64,000 nt of DNA from Staphylococcus nepalensis (lineage in GTDB: Bacteria; Bacillota; Bacilli; Staphylococcales; Staphylococcaceae), in assembly GCF_014635045.1 (NCBI RefSeq), contig NZ_BMCF01000001.1, positions 62,001 through 126,000 of the forward strand, given 5' to 3'. The notes under the pieces are model-generated. The model saw only the letters and a list, made by a program, of their open reading frames with translations, ran no database searches and was not told the origin of the DNA. Below, in pieces: positions 37,046-47,159 of this stretch. A program made the position numbers and the translations under genes. Every line of letters begins with the position of its first letter. The first letter of the stretch is position 1.

Positions 37046-37362
37046 TGGCTTGGACGATACTATTTATTGCTGGTCTACTGGAGATTGTTGGTGTCATTAT
37101 TTTAAATGAAATCGCACGTACTAAAAAGAAAATATTCGTAGTTTTTTTAGCCCTCGCCTTTATTTGTAGTTTTAGCATGCTTAAATTGGCAATGTCTAGT
37201 GGTATTCAAATGGGGACGGCTTATGCTGTTTGGAGCGGTATAGGCACTGGTGGCGGAACGCTAGTCGGGATGCTCATTTATAATGAATCTAAAAATATTA
37301 AACGTGTAGGTTTTATCTTCTTAATTATTTTAGCAATTGTAGGTTTAAAACTGGTTAGTTAA
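37045..37362 (+). CDS. SMR-family transporter subunit, YkkD-like
   Basis: The 105-residue partner also has four helices, the TM1 Glu (GLLEIVGVIILN), and the YkkD-like GTAYAVWSGIGTGGGTLVGML. One-base overlap with the preceding gene means coupled translation and an obligate pair. Paired SMRs have fixed opposite topologies; the charge pattern would decide this but was not analysed in detail. Confidence 0.85.
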   Translation: MAWTILFIAGLLEIVGVIILNEIARTKKKIFVVFLALAFICSFSMLKLAMSSGIQMGTAYAVWSGIGTGGGTLVGMLIYNESKNIKRVGFIFLIILAIVGLKLVS

Positions 37363-37668
37363 ACTATCTTACTTTAGATTCATATCGCCGATGATAATAA
37401 AATTCTTTTTTGTTTATTCGGTTTATAGTCTGTGATATAAATCAATATACTAAAGCGTTTATTGATATTAGTTTTTATACTGACATCGGTCAACTTCGAA
37501 ATAAAGTGATACTAAATTATGGTACAAATGTTTAGCTTTGCTACGCTCCGAATTAACTGTAACTTGATCAGTAAGCAAATGCTTTTAAATATAGGTTATT
37601 TTTACCTCGCTTATATGATAATATAAATTAAATTAATAACCTTTTTAATTGGCTTACAACGTAAAAAT
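37363..37668. other. Intergenic region after the SMR pair
   Basis: About 300 bases with no gene. A stretch near 37500-37550 (AAAGTGATACTAAAT, then GCTACGCTCCG) loosely resembles text at 57.3 kb and 53.7 kb and may be a decayed intergenic repeat. Confidence 0.35.
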
Positions 37669-37697
37669 TTGTTTACTATTATGAAATTTACTATACT
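37669..37697 (+). promoter_or_regulatory. Promoter of the 2-hydroxyacid dehydrogenase gene
   Basis: TTGTTT (37669-37674) and TATACT (37692-37697) are separated by exactly 17 bases and lie 23 bases before the ATG. Confidence 0.65.
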
Positions 37698-37720
37698 TTA
37701 GGTAAAGGAAGTGATTATAC

Positions 37721-38677
37721 ATGGTAAAAGTTTATATTGCAGGTCCAATACCTGAAGTTGGTTATAATTTATTAAAAGAGCAAGGTTATGAAGTAGATAT
37801 GTATGAAGGCAAAGGGATTGTTGATAAAGAAACCTTAATTCAAGGCGTGAAAGATGCGGACGCTTTAATCAGCTTACTATCTACTAATGTGGATCAAGAT
37901 GTAATTGATGCAGGTTCAAATCTAAAAATCATTGCAAACTATGGGGCTGGTTTTAACAACGTGGATATTGAACACGCAAAACAAAAACACATCGATGTGA
38001 CAAATACGCCCAAAGCCTCAACAAATTCTACTGCCGAGTTAACTTTTGCGCTTGTACTCGCTGTAGCAAGACGTATTCCTGAAGGTGATAAATTATGTCG
38101 TACAACAGGATTTGATGGATGGGCGCCACTATTCTTCCGCGGTAGAGAAGTTTCTGGAAAAACAATCGGTATCATTGGTTTAGGAGAAATTGGCAGTGCA
38201 GTAGCCAAACGTGCTAAAGCATTTGATATGAATGTACTTTACACAGGCCCTAACCAAAAAGTCGATAAAGAACGTGAAATTGGTGCTAAATATGTTGATT
38301 TTGAAACACTTTTACAACATTCAGACTTCATTACAATCAATGCTGCATATAATCCAAGTTTACACCATCAATTTGATACTGAGCAATTCAAAATGATGAA
38401 ACCAACAAGTTATTTAATTAATGCAGCGAGAGGTCCAATTGTTCATGAGGAAGCTTTAGTTCAAGCACTTAAAAATAAAGAAATCGAAGGCGCTGCCTTA
38501 GACGTGTTTGAATTTGAACCAGAAATCAACGATGAACTCAAATCATTAGATAATGTTGTTATCACACCACATATTGGTAACGCGACATTCGAGTCTCGTG
38601 ATATGATGTCAAAAATTGTAGCTAATGATACAATTAGCAAACTGAACGGCGACCATCCTAAATACATTGTGAATTAA
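37721..38677 (+). CDS. D-isomer-specific 2-hydroxyacid dehydrogenase
   Basis: The 318-residue protein has the two-domain fold: KIIANYGAGFNNVD near residue 70, the NAD-binding GIIGLGEIGSAVAKR near 148, and INAARGPIVHEEAL containing the substrate Arg. TPHIGNATFES carries the catalytic His. This is the glyoxylate/hydroxypyruvate reductase-like group rather than fermentative D-lactate dehydrogenase, but the substrate is not certain. It is monocistronic, with a promoter just upstream and a strong terminator. Confidence 0.9.
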   Translation: MVKVYIAGPIPEVGYNLLKEQGYEVDMYEGKGIVDKETLIQGVKDADALISLLSTNVDQDVIDAGSNLKIIANYGAGFNNVDIEHAKQKHIDVTNTPKASTNSTAELTFALVLAVARRIPEGDKLCRTTGFDGWAPLFFRGREVSGKTIGIIGLGEIGSAVAKRAKAFDMNVLYTGPNQKVDKEREIGAKYVDFETLLQHSDFITINAAYNPSLHHQFDTEQFKMMKPTSYLINAARGPIVHEEALVQALKNKEIEGAALDVFEFEPEINDELKSLDNVVITPHIGNATFESRDMMSKIVANDTISKLNGDHPKYIVN

Positions 38678-38689
38678 TTAAAAAATACC

Positions 38690-38734
38690 AAAAGCCAGAA
38701 AGTACTTATAAACTGTACTTTCTGGCTTTTTATT
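38690..38734. terminator. Bidirectional terminator
   Basis: AAAGCCAGAAAGTAC and GTACTTTCTGGCTTT are a perfect 15-bp stem with U-runs on both sides. It separates the dehydrogenase and the convergent FAD monooxygenase. Confidence 0.92.
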
Positions 38735-38738
38735 ATTT

Positions 38739-39863
38739 TTACTTTTCTTTAGATTTATATAAGAATTTGGTTTGGTTAGATATCAGTTGATTCGGTATGA
38801 TTTGCGCTATTTTATTTCTCACTTTAACCACAAATTTATTTGTTCTTTGAGCAATTTTGCCTATTTTTCTAGAACGTTTAATGACTTTCTTCGTATGCTT
38901 GACCCGTAATTTATTATAACGTTGCAATGCCATATCAAAATCGTATGTTTGTATGCAATTAGCTAAAACAATAGCATCTTCCATTGCTTGACCTGCGCCT
39001 TGTCCCATATTGGGGGTCATCGCATGTGCTGCATCTCCAAGAAGCACTACGCGTTGGTATACAAACGTTTTTAGCGGGTTTAAATCATACATGTCATGTA
39101 ATAATATATCTGTTTCGCTTTGTTTATCTAGAACTTGTCTGACTTCATTAGGAAAATGATTAAATCTTGCTTGTAAATGCGGTTTTGCAAATGCGTGTAT
39201 CTTAGTATCATTTTCTTTAGCTGTTATTGAAATAAACCAATAAGCTTGGTTATTTAATAGAGGCACGATGCCTACTCTGCCTTTTGAAGACCAATATTCT
39301 TTAGCCACATTGCCATCCTTAAGGTCTATTTCATCTACTAAACCTCTAAATACTGTATAACCTTGATAAATCGGTTTATTATTTGGCGCGACAGCTTGTC
39401 TTGTATTAGAATGAATGCCATCCGCACCTATACATAAATCAAAGGATTGTGAAGGTTGCTCGGAAAATTGTAACGTTACTTTTAAGTCACCGTTTTCAAT
39501 ATCCGTTACATAATGGTTTGTAAAAATTGCGCTATCAGGTACATAAGATTGAATTACATCTAATAAACTTTGGCGTGACATCGTTAAATTAACAGTGTTT
39601 TTTTTCAATTTAATTTTTGACAATGGGTTTGCTTTTTCATCAAGTACTTCCATGACATCAACCACTTGTCCTATATTTTTAAGTCCTTTTGCTAAATCAT
39701 GATTATTTAATTTATCAATCACGTTGCCACCAATGCCAATACCAGCCCCTAGTTCAGATACTGCGTCTTTTTTTTCAAACACACTCACATCATGACCTTG
39801 TTCTATTAATAAAGCTGCTGCAGTTAAACCGCCTATGCCTGCACCAACAATTGCTATTTTCAT
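38739..39863 (-). CDS. FAD-dependent monooxygenase (PHBH-fold)
   Basis: The 374-residue protein shows all three fingerprints of the p-hydroxybenzoate hydroxylase group: GAGIGGLTAA at residues 7-16, the DG motif CIGADGIHSNTR near residue 145, and the GD motif VVLLGDAAHAMTPNMGQGAGQAMEDA near residue 270. The C-terminal tail is strongly basic and helical. It probably hydroxylates an aromatic or heterocyclic compound. A homologue occurs in the same neighbourhood in S. aureus, as I recall. Substrate unknown. Confidence 0.87.
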   Translation of the reverse strand: MKIAIVGAGIGGLTAAALLIEQGHDVSVFEKKDAVSELGAGIGIGGNVIDKLNNHDLAKGLKNIGQVVDVMEVLDEKANPLSKIKLKKNTVNLTMSRQSLLDVIQSYVPDSAIFTNHYVTDIENGDLKVTLQFSEQPSQSFDLCIGADGIHSNTRQAVAPNNKPIYQGYTVFRGLVDEIDLKDGNVAKEYWSSKGRVGIVPLLNNQAYWFISITAKENDTKIHAFAKPHLQARFNHFPNEVRQVLDKQSETDILLHDMYDLNPLKTFVYQRVVLLGDAAHAMTPNMGQGAGQAMEDAIVLANCIQTYDFDMALQRYNKLRVKHTKKVIKRSRKIGKIAQRTNKFVVKVRNKIAQIIPNQLISNQTKFLYKSKEK

Positions 39864-40016
39864 CTTAATTCACTCCAACTTTCCCTAGTCTTTTAAAAAT
39901 TTCCATACTTCATTATTAAATAATGACATTGTTTTTAATACCCAATGATATAATAACATATAAAAAAGAAAACAAATCCACTAATAAAACAATATTGTCT
40001 TTTTATATTGAATCCA

Positions 40017-40793
40017 TTATAGGTAATAATCTTTATTGATATCATCTTTTTTAATACCTAAATTTTTATAGAAATGTTTCATAAACCATGCGATATTTTC
40101 ATCCCAGTCTACATCACTCGCGTATTGATGTTCTCCTGGTTCTTTTGGATTCCATCTCATTTGATATAAAGAAATCTGCTTATTATTAAAATAATTATTT
40201 CTTACAAATTGGGCGCCCCCCATAATTGCTTTATCGGGAGAAGTCCAAGCTTGTTTTTTAGCAAAACTGCTTCCAGTATGGACAGCATTTTCATCGAACG
40301 CACCTATTCCAAAAAAGTTATAATATTTTTTCCCATTGTCTTCAATACCTTTAGCTAATTCAGATTTACCATTTCCTGTTTCTACTAAGGCATGGCTTAT
40401 TAAATATAAAACGTTGACTTCATATTTATCTTGCGCTTTTAGGAAAGCTTTACCTTTTCCTTTTAACACGCCCTTACTTTTTAAAATATCATTCACTTCA
40501 TCTTCAGATAACGATACTTTTTCAGAAATATCCATGTGGTTCAAATCATCTTGGTCACTGTTTACATCCATTGCTTTACTAACATCTTTCGTTGAAGCTT
40601 TTAGAAATTTACCATCTTTTTCTTTCATATTTAAAGTACCAGAACCAACTTGTTTATCTACCGCCTCATCAAATGTATGCGTTTTTTGTTTTTCAAACAA
40701 AGATGTTTCATTTATGACTAACAAAATAACAAATATTACTATAATTAATATCAATAGTATTAATGGTATTCGCTGTTTAACACGCTCATTCAT
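40017..40793 (-). CDS. Membrane-anchored N-acetylglucosaminidase (SagA/SagB-like)
   Basis: The 258-residue protein has an N-terminal uncleaved membrane anchor (RIPLILLILIIVIFVILLVI, residues 9-28) and an extracellular glucosaminidase domain. The catalytic Glu lies in SHALVETGNGKSELAKGI near residue 141, and the NFFGIGAFD and YFNNKQISLYQMRWNP stretches are typical. Such enzymes trim glycan strands during cell-wall growth. Gene order matches the S. aureus SA2100 region that I recall as sagA, but I leave the symbol blank. Confidence 0.86.
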   Translation of the reverse strand: MNERVKQRIPLILLILIIVIFVILLVINETSLFEKQKTHTFDEAVDKQVGSGTLNMKEKDGKFLKASTKDVSKAMDVNSDQDDLNHMDISEKVSLSEDEVNDILKSKGVLKGKGKAFLKAQDKYEVNVLYLISHALVETGNGKSELAKGIEDNGKKYYNFFGIGAFDENAVHTGSSFAKKQAWTSPDKAIMGGAQFVRNNYFNNKQISLYQMRWNPKEPGEHQYASDVDWDENIAWFMKHFYKNLGIKKDDINKDYYL

Positions 40794-40820
40794 TATATAA
40801 AAAACTCCCTATTTTACATT

Positions 40821-41054
40821 TTATTTAGTTAGTGTGAAATAAGCAAAAGCAATTGCCACAAGCACAATAATAAAAGAAAGATTAATAGCAATGCGCATGC
40901 CCTTTTTATGTCTAAATAAAGTGTTGAATATCACTAAACTGATTGCTAATGAAACAACAAACATAGTAATAGCCATAACAATATTTAAAGTGATTAAAAA
41001 AATAATACCGATAACTAAAAATATGTTAGATATGATAGCCATCGTTTTTACCAT
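40821..41054 (-). CDS. Small two-to-three helix membrane protein
   Basis: The 77-residue protein is hydrophobic with segments around residues 5-40 and 53-74, separated by FRHKKGMR. The RBS is weak (AAGGAGTGG is far from the ATG). It sits 27 bases upstream of the glucosaminidase in the same direction, so cotranscription is likely. Function unknown. Confidence 0.6.
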   Translation of the reverse strand: MVKTMAIISNIFLVIGIIFLITLNIVMAITMFVVSLAISLVIFNTLFRHKKGMRIAINLSFIIVLVAIAFAYFTLTK

Positions 41055-41167
41055 TTTTGGGTTAATAAGACTTCCACTCCTTGTAAAATATTCTAAATAT
41101 ATCGCTCTATTAACTGAAATTGTATCATATTTGCCTATCTTTCAGTATGTCATTTTTAATATAAAAA

Positions 41168-41206
41168 ATTAGCACTCATGTGAGCATTTCACATTGAGTG
41201 CCAATT
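41168..41206 (-). terminator. Terminator of the formate dehydrogenase operon
   Basis: On the minus strand GGCACTCAATGTGA and TCACATGAGTGCT form a long stem followed by six Ts, 26 bases past the DUF1641 gene. The outer arms happen to resemble CIRCE. Confidence 0.88.
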
Positions 41207-41231
41207 TGATTATACCTACATTCAATTATTT

Positions 41232-41699
41232 TTACTCTCTTGACATACCTCTAAGCATATTTAACATATATGTTAAACTACGGTTCATCTCATCGTCTTT
41301 AAGTACGCCCATCAAGCCAGTGATAGATGTTTTTTGATTTGGGCTCGCTTGGTTAGCCACACTTAAGCCCTTGTTTACTTTGTTTAACATTTGGCTTAAA
41401 TCATTAACATTTAAATCACCCAATAAAAAGACAAGTGAAGCCATATTTGTAATTAGACCAGTGTATTGCTCTTTATTTAACTCTACTGAGAATTTATTAG
41501 CAATGACACCTCGGCTTTTTACCATACCTGATAATGCATCGAGTAATTTAGCTTCATCTAAAGTACTAATAATATTAATCGCTTTCATAATACTATCCTT
41601 ATTTGCTGCAATTGCGTCTGTTACTTCAGCTAAACTTTCTTGCTTAATCTGCGCTTCTGACTTTTGCATGCGTTTAATATGCGTTATTCTCTCTGCCAT
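41232..41699 (-). CDS. DUF1641 protein, formate dehydrogenase partner
   Basis: The 155-residue, mostly helical protein has the DUF1641 core GVIANKFSVELNKEQYTGLITNMA in pieces, and regularly accompanies this type of formate dehydrogenase (for example B. subtilis YjgD with YjgC). Its ATG overlaps the fdhA stop (TAATG), so expression is tightly coupled. It may be an assembly or electron-transfer subunit; its role has not been defined, to my knowledge. Confidence 0.88.
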   Translation of the reverse strand: MAERITHIKRMQKSEAQIKQESLAEVTDAIAANKDSIMKAINIISTLDEAKLLDALSGMVKSRGVIANKFSVELNKEQYTGLITNMASLVFLLGDLNVNDLSQMLNKVNKGLSVANQASPNQKTSITGLMGVLKDDEMNRSLTYMLNMLRGMSRE

Positions 41700-44653
41700 T
41701 ACCTATTCACCTTACTTCCTGGGAAAGTATAGTCGTCACGTTTCCACTTATCTTCAACACGCACACTGTATTGTGGTTGTCTTTGTTTGTTGATACGGAA
41801 GTTTGTTGGATTCAATGGAGATTTACCTCTCCGTGTTTTAACTTCCATACGACAGCTTGTACGTTTATATGAAGGTGTGTCTGTATCTTTGTCCACGTCG
41901 CTGTTAGTCAATAAGTTAATAGCGCCTTGGTCACCATTTATCATTGCGTCATTATTTAATGGAATATAAATTTCTTTACCTTTCACTCTATCTGTAACGT
42001 GTGCAATAAGTTCTGCCTCGCCACTGTCTGAAATTAATTTAACTTCTGCCCCTTCGTGAATATCTCTTTCTTTAGCTAATTCTGGAGAAACCTCAACAAA
42101 CGGATGAGGCACTTTGTATGCAATGCCTGGAACTTTATAAGTCATATTTCCTTCATGGAAATGTTCCAATAAACGACCGTTATTTACATGTAAATCATAT
42201 TCTTCATTAACTTTAAAGAAGTTATCAAATGTTAATGGATAGAAGTTCGCTTTACCATCTTCAAAGTTAAAGCCATCTAAATACAATGTTGGTTGGTCTG
42301 TGCCATCTTCGGCTACAGGCCATTGAAGGCTATTGTATCCTTCTAATCTATCGTAATTAACACCTGAATATGATGGTGTTAATCTAGCTATTTCATCCAT
42401 TATTTGGCTAGGGTGCGTATAATTCCAATCATATCCTAATGTTTTAGCAATTTCCTGAATAATTACCCAGTCTGGTTTCGATTCACCTTTAGGTTCTAAT
42501 GCTTGGTATAAACGTTGAATACGACGTTCAGTATTTGTAAATGTTCCTGTTTTTTCCAATGAAGGACTCGCTGGTAAAACAACGTCAGCGTATGAAGCAG
42601 TGAAAGTGAAAAATTCATCTTGGACTACAAGGAAACCAACTTTTTCAAGCGCTGCTTGTACATAATTGATGTTTGAATCGACGATGCCTGTATCTTCACC
42701 GTATAAATATAATGCATCAATTTCTCCTTCGTGAATCCCTTCCATCATTTGGTGATTATCTTTACCAGGGACACTTGGTAAGGTTTGGCCATATTCTCTT
42801 TCAAATTTAGCGCGAATTTCATCGTCCGCTACTGCTTGGTAACCAGGGAATTGATCTGGCATACTACCCATGTCACTACAACCTTGCACGTTATTATGAC
42901 CACGTAGTGGATACGCGCCAGTACCAGGTTTTCTATAATTTCCTGTAGCTAACAATAAGTTGGAAATTGAAGTTGATGTATCACTACCAATATCTTGTTG
43001 TGTTACACCCATTGCCCATGCAATTGAAACTGTTTCCGCATTAACCATTTGGTGTGCAAAGTCTATTAAATCTTCTTTAGGAATACCTGTTGTATCTTCT
43101 GCAAACGCCATTGTATATGGCGCTAATGATTTATAATATTCATCAAAACCATTTACCCATTCATCAACGAACGCTTTATCATGTAAATCATTGTCTATGA
43201 TATATTTCGTTACAGCTGATAACCAAACTAAATCTGTACCTGGTTTAGGTTGATAGAAATTGTCTGCTCTTTCTGCCATCTCATGTTTACGTATATCAAA
43301 TACATTTAACGTATTGTTATATAATTTATGTCCTCGCTTAATACGCGAAGCAATAACTGGATGTGCTTCAGCCGTGTTAGTACCAATTAAAACAACCATG
43401 TCAGCAATCTCAAGGTCATCAATTGAACCAGAATCACCGCCATGCCCTACTGTTCTAAATAAACCTTTTGTAGCTGGTGCCTGACAATAACGAGAGCAAT
43501 TATCTACATTGTTTGTGCCAATGACTTGTCTAGCAAGTTTTTGCATTAAGTAAGATTCTTCGTTAGTTGCTTTAGAAGAAGAAATAAATGCTAAGGCATC
43601 TGAACCATGAGACGCTTTAACTTTTTTAAAGTTTTCAGAAACTACTTTTAGTGCTTCTTCCCACTCTACTTCTTCAAATTGATCGTTTTTACGTACTAAT
43701 GGTTTAGTTAATCTTTCTTCTGAATCAATATAATCCCAACCAAATTTTCCTTTAATACATGTTGCAATTTTGTTTGCTGGGGATTCATGTTGTGGTTGTA
43801 CTTTTATTACTTCTCTACCTTTTGTCCATACATCGAAAGAACAACCAACACCGCAATATGTACATACAGTTTTAGTTTTCTCGATGCGCTCTTCACGCAT
43901 AGCTGCTTCTGAATCAGATACAGCAAATAATGGACCATAACCTGGCTCTGCCTTTTTAGTTAAATCAATCATAGCTGCAAGAGAACCTGGCTCTAAATCT
44001 GTCATATAACCAGCATTTCCTTCCATCTTCACTTCCATCATTGCATTACACGGACATACCGTCGCACATTGGCCGCATCCAACACATGATGAATCATTGA
44101 TGGATGTATCATTGTCCCAAATAACACGTGGTTGTTGACGTTCCCAATCAATTGTCAGTGTTTCGTTGACTTGAACGTCTTGACAAACTTCAACACAACG
44201 TCCACATAATATACATTGGTCTGGGTCGTAACGATAGAAAGGACCATAATCTTTTTCATATGGTTTTTCTTTATATTCATACGTTTGGTGTTCTAAACCC
44301 CATTGGTCCATTGTATTATGAATTTCGCAATCGCCGTTGTTATAATCACACACTGTACAATATAGCATGTGATTTTCTAAAATACGGTCTAATGCTTCTT
44401 TTTGGCTTGTTTGTACATTATCATTTTGTGTATTTACTATCATTGGTCTATCTATTGTCGTACTACAAGCACGCTGCATTTCGCCATCAATTTCGACAGT
44501 ACATGTATCGCAAGTTTCTATAGGACCAAGCGATTCGTTATAGCATATAGAGGGTACAAAAGTATCTTGTGACTTAATAAATTGTAGTAAGTTTGTACCG
44601 GGTTCTACAAGATAATCTTTACCATCTAATGTAATAATTAAATGTTCCTGCAT
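41699..44653 (-). CDS. fdhA: NAD-dependent-type formate dehydrogenase alpha subunit
   Basis: The 984-residue enzyme oxidises formate to CO2. From the N-terminus it has a [2Fe-2S] domain with four cysteines, a His/Cys3 cluster segment ([11 protein letters not shown]), and two [4Fe-4S] ferredoxin sites ([11 protein letters not shown] and [11 protein letters not shown]). The bis-MGD domain then begins with CTYCGVGC. The active-site position is Cys, not selenocysteine, in NCSRYCQAP. The layout resembles cytosolic FdhF/YjgC enzymes. The ATG at 44653 follows GGGG at good spacing; a GTG at 44662 is less likely. It needs Mo cofactor and FdhD, both encoded in this window. Confidence 0.95.
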   Translation of the reverse strand: MQEHLIITLDGKDYLVEPGTNLLQFIKSQDTFVPSICYNESLGPIETCDTCTVEIDGEMQRACSTTIDRPMIVNTQNDNVQTSQKEALDRILENHMLYCTVCDYNNGDCEIHNTMDQWGLEHQTYEYKEKPYEKDYGPFYRYDPDQCILCGRCVEVCQDVQVNETLTIDWERQQPRVIWDNDTSINDSSCVGCGQCATVCPCNAMMEVKMEGNAGYMTDLEPGSLAAMIDLTKKAEPGYGPLFAVSDSEAAMREERIEKTKTVCTYCGVGCSFDVWTKGREVIKVQPQHESPANKIATCIKGKFGWDYIDSEERLTKPLVRKNDQFEEVEWEEALKVVSENFKKVKASHGSDALAFISSSKATNEESYLMQKLARQVIGTNNVDNCSRYCQAPATKGLFRTVGHGGDSGSIDDLEIADMVVLIGTNTAEAHPVIASRIKRGHKLYNNTLNVFDIRKHEMAERADNFYQPKPGTDLVWLSAVTKYIIDNDLHDKAFVDEWVNGFDEYYKSLAPYTMAFAEDTTGIPKEDLIDFAHQMVNAETVSIAWAMGVTQQDIGSDTSTSISNLLLATGNYRKPGTGAYPLRGHNNVQGCSDMGSMPDQFPGYQAVADDEIRAKFEREYGQTLPSVPGKDNHQMMEGIHEGEIDALYLYGEDTGIVDSNINYVQAALEKVGFLVVQDEFFTFTASYADVVLPASPSLEKTGTFTNTERRIQRLYQALEPKGESKPDWVIIQEIAKTLGYDWNYTHPSQIMDEIARLTPSYSGVNYDRLEGYNSLQWPVAEDGTDQPTLYLDGFNFEDGKANFYPLTFDNFFKVNEEYDLHVNNGRLLEHFHEGNMTYKVPGIAYKVPHPFVEVSPELAKERDIHEGAEVKLISDSGEAELIAHVTDRVKGKEIYIPLNNDAMINGDQGAINLLTNSDVDKDTDTPSYKRTSCRMEVKTRRGKSPLNPTNFRINKQRQPQYSVRVEDKWKRDDYTFPGSKVNR

Positions 44654-44746
44654 ATTCTTCACCCCTATTAATGTTTGTTAAGCCCATGTTTATTCTTCAA
44701 AGATGTTTAATAACATTCCATCTTAAAAGCCCCACACTTTTTTGGT

Positions 44747-44787
44747 AATGTTAATTACATTGTATAGGTATTTCATCAAAATGTTAA
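44747..44787 (-). promoter_or_regulatory. fdhA promoter with inverted repeat at the start site
   Basis: On the minus strand TTAACA (44787-44782) and TACAAT (44764-44759) are 17 bases apart. AATGT-TAATT-ACATT (44747-44761) overlaps the -10 and the start region and could be an operator. The leader to the ATG is about 95 bases. No known regulator was matched. Confidence 0.6.
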
Positions 44788-44884
44788 GGTTTTCTACTAT
44801 TTTCTCTCTGTTTTATTTAAATATTAATTGATAGTGTTAAATATTAATTAATCAAAAAAGACATTCTCCATATAAAAAAAGACA

Positions 44885-44931
44885 AAAAACACCCCTCAAA
44901 GTATTTTTATTGTTTACTTTGAAGGGTGTTT
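44885..44931 (-). terminator. lcpC terminator
   Basis: AAACACCCCTCAAAGTA and TACTTTGAAGGGTGTTT pair with one mismatch. On the minus strand a T-rich run follows, 31 bases after the lcpC stop. Confidence 0.88.
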
Positions 44932-44961
44932 GTGTGATCAAATCAGACATATTTATTTTAG

Positions 44962-45936
44962 TCAGATGCCCAAGTTATTTTTGACGCTTGCCTCAATTTC
45001 AGTTAATGAACTTTGGCTAGGTATAAAGTAATAAAGACCGTCGTCTTGAATACCACCCTGTCCTTCTAATTGATGACGGTGCACATTATCATTTGCATCT
45101 TTATAATTTCCTCTAACTTTATTAAGTTCACCTAAAGTTAAATCTGTTTTAACATTATCTTCAACATGGTTCATCAATGAATTAAAGTGCGTTACTGAGC
45201 TAATACTTGTCAACTTATTTGCTAAACCTTGTATGACTAATTGTTGACGTTCTTGTCTGCCAAAATCTCCGCCAGCGCCTTCTTCTTTACGGCTTCTAAT
45301 GAAAGCCATGGCTTCCTTACCATTCATGTGCGATTTTTGCCCATCATTAAATTGAAAACCATCATAAGAGAAAGTTGCATTACTTGTAACTTCAATACCA
45401 CCCACGGTATCAATCATATCTTCCATGCCATCCATATCAATCGTGGCATAATGATCGATTGGAACATTTAATAATTTTTCAACTGATTTCACTGCCATGT
45501 CAGGCCCGCCATATGCATAAGCATGATTAATTTTTTCTGTTGTCCCTTTACCTACAATATCGGCTTGCGTATCTCTTGGTATGCTAACAATTTCAGTTGT
45601 TTTTTTATCTGGGTTGATAGATAGCACCATGATTGTATCACTACGTTGACCCCCGCCATTAGCATCTCGCTTGGCATCTGAATCAACACCAAATAAAGCT
45701 ATCGTAAATGGATCCCCATTATTCAAATTGACATTTTTATCTCTTAAAGACGATTTATCTCTATCTAACGGGTTATGTATTGCCCCACCTACAGAAAATA
45801 TTTTAAATCCTAAATAAATAACTGCTAAAATTGCTAAGATAATCAGTATGCCAAAGAACCATAAAAATATTTTTGTCGGTAATCCCATTTTCTTTTTACT
45901 GTATTTATCAGAACGATTCACCTTTTCATTCTCCAT
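44962..45936 (-). CDS. lcpC: LytR-CpsA-Psr family glycopolymer transferase
   Basis: The 324-residue protein has a cytoplasmic N-terminus, one membrane helix (about residues 20-45) and an extracellular LCP domain. Family motifs are FGVDSDAKRDANGGGQRSDT, VSIPRDTQADI, KINHAYAYGGPDM, and RSRKEEGAGGDFGRQERQQ with the pyrophosphate-binding arginines. LCP enzymes attach teichoic acid or capsule to peptidoglycan. Gene order next to fdhA matches S. aureus lcpC as I recall; the symbol rests on that. Confidence 0.86.
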   Translation of the reverse strand: MENEKVNRSDKYSKKKMGLPTKIFLWFFGILIILAILAVIYLGFKIFSVGGAIHNPLDRDKSSLRDKNVNLNNGDPFTIALFGVDSDAKRDANGGGQRSDTIMVLSINPDKKTTEIVSIPRDTQADIVGKGTTEKINHAYAYGGPDMAVKSVEKLLNVPIDHYATIDMDGMEDMIDTVGGIEVTSNATFSYDGFQFNDGQKSHMNGKEAMAFIRSRKEEGAGGDFGRQERQQLVIQGLANKLTSISSVTHFNSLMNHVEDNVKTDLTLGELNKVRGNYKDANDNVHRHQLEGQGGIQDDGLYYFIPSQSSLTEIEASVKNNLGI

Positions 45937-46054
45937 TCTATATTCAATTTTCTGTTTTATTATAATTAATTACTGATTATATAGTAATTAATATGAATGA
46001 ACACGGTTCTTTAGTCCTATCATTAAATGAAGTCATTTACAAACAAATTTTAAA

Positions 46055-46846
46055 CTATTTTTGATAACCTGTATTTGCATTTAAAATCTTCAAAACTTCA
46101 TCATGACAAGCTTTATTACTAATAATAAAAGGCCCTGCTTTTGCAAAATCTAAATCAGTATTGTCTAATGTTGTCATTTTCAATCCTAGTTCTTTTGCAA
46201 ATAAAAACTGTGCAGCAATATCCCAAGGTTTAGGATTTGTATTCACATGCGCGCCAAATTGACCTAAAAATACACGTGTTGAATCTAAGCCACATGAGCC
46301 AATAAAGCGATAGCCAAACGAAGCACTATTTAATTCATGAATCGTGGCATCATTCATCACTAAGGTGTTAAATGAAATAATCGCATCTTCTAATTTTAAG
46401 TCTTCTGGTTGGGATAACGGCTGATTATTAATATAAGCACCTTGCCCTTTAATTGCTTTATAAAGTTTTCTATGTGGGTAATCATAAATATATGATAACG
46501 TTGGTTCTCCATCTATGAAATACCCTAATATAATACAATAATCCTCTTGCTGCTTCACTAAATTTGTCGTGCCATCAATCGGATCCATAACCCAGACATG
46601 GCCTTGGTAAGCATTGACTTCTTCATTTGACTTTTCTTCAGCAAAAAGTTGATGCTCCGGAAAATGTTCATGCAAAAAATCTTCGAAATTTTGTTGGATT
46701 GATTTATCTACATTAGTTACAAGGTCAAATCGATTACGCTTTGTTGTGGTAACCATGTCTTCTATTAATTGCGGAATAATATCATCTAAGGTTGTTAACC
46801 AATGTCTCACTAAATCATCTATATTCGTTAATGCTTCTTTATTCAT
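46055..46846 (-). CDS. Inositol monophosphatase family protein
   Basis: The 263-residue protein has the metal-binding motifs of the family: FAEEKSNEE near residue 67, WVMDPIDGTTNLV near residue 86, and PKPWDIAAQF near residue 208. Substrates in the family include inositol phosphates, histidinol phosphate and PAP; none can be selected. It is sometimes called SuhB-like. An AGAGGAGG RBS precedes the ATG. It lies next to the RsaI small RNA. Confidence 0.88.
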   Translation of the reverse strand: MNKEALTNIDDLVRHWLTTLDDIIPQLIEDMVTTTKRNRFDLVTNVDKSIQQNFEDFLHEHFPEHQLFAEEKSNEEVNAYQGHVWVMDPIDGTTNLVKQQEDYCIILGYFIDGEPTLSYIYDYPHRKLYKAIKGQGAYINNQPLSQPEDLKLEDAIISFNTLVMNDATIHELNSASFGYRFIGSCGLDSTRVFLGQFGAHVNTNPKPWDIAAQFLFAKELGLKMTTLDNTDLDFAKAGPFIISNKACHDEVLKILNANTGYQK

Positions 46847-46971
46847 TTGAAACCTCCTCTTTAAACTACGCTCTATTTTTTATTATATTCATTTAATATG
46901 TATAATTTGTTTTATTTTATCATATAAACTTTATTATCGTAACAAACCTTCAGAACAAATCTTCAATCACC

Positions 46972-47128
46972 TAAATAAAGCCAACTAGCTATGCTAGTCG
47001 GCTAAATAGAAAGGAAAGTAAGTAATAAATATTGAAGATGTTTGCTTAGTAACTCGTACGAAAAAGATGTTAACAAAACTATATGTAATAGCTACCCCTT
47101 TGCCATCTTTTCGCTACCCCCTTGTTAC
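46972..47128 (-). ncRNA. rsaI: Small regulatory RNA RsaI (RsaOG)
   Basis: A minus-strand promoter (TATAAT at 47139-47134) and a terminator (AGCCGACTAGC / GCTAGTTGGCT followed by TTTATTT, 47003-46970) frame a transcript of about 155 bases with no credible gene. It holds two G-tracts with the same tail (GGGGGTAGC near 47122 and GGGGTAGC near 47099). It also holds a CU-rich tract (TTACTTTCCTTTCTATTT) just before the terminator. A cre site (AGAAAACGCTTACAT) lies about 40 bases upstream of the start. These are the published features of staphylococcal RsaI, which CcpA represses in glucose and which reroutes sugar metabolism and biofilm genes. Exact ends are estimated. Confidence 0.82.
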
Positions 47129-47159
47129 TAAATATTATACTAACATAAAGGTTCAGAAA

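Noticed and set aside
41169-41204. CIRCE-like arms TTAGCACTC ... GAGTGCCAA
   Set aside because: The spacer is 18 bases rather than 9, one arm base is wrong, and the element is an intrinsic terminator with a T-run at the end of the fdhA-DUF1641 operon. No chaperone gene is near.
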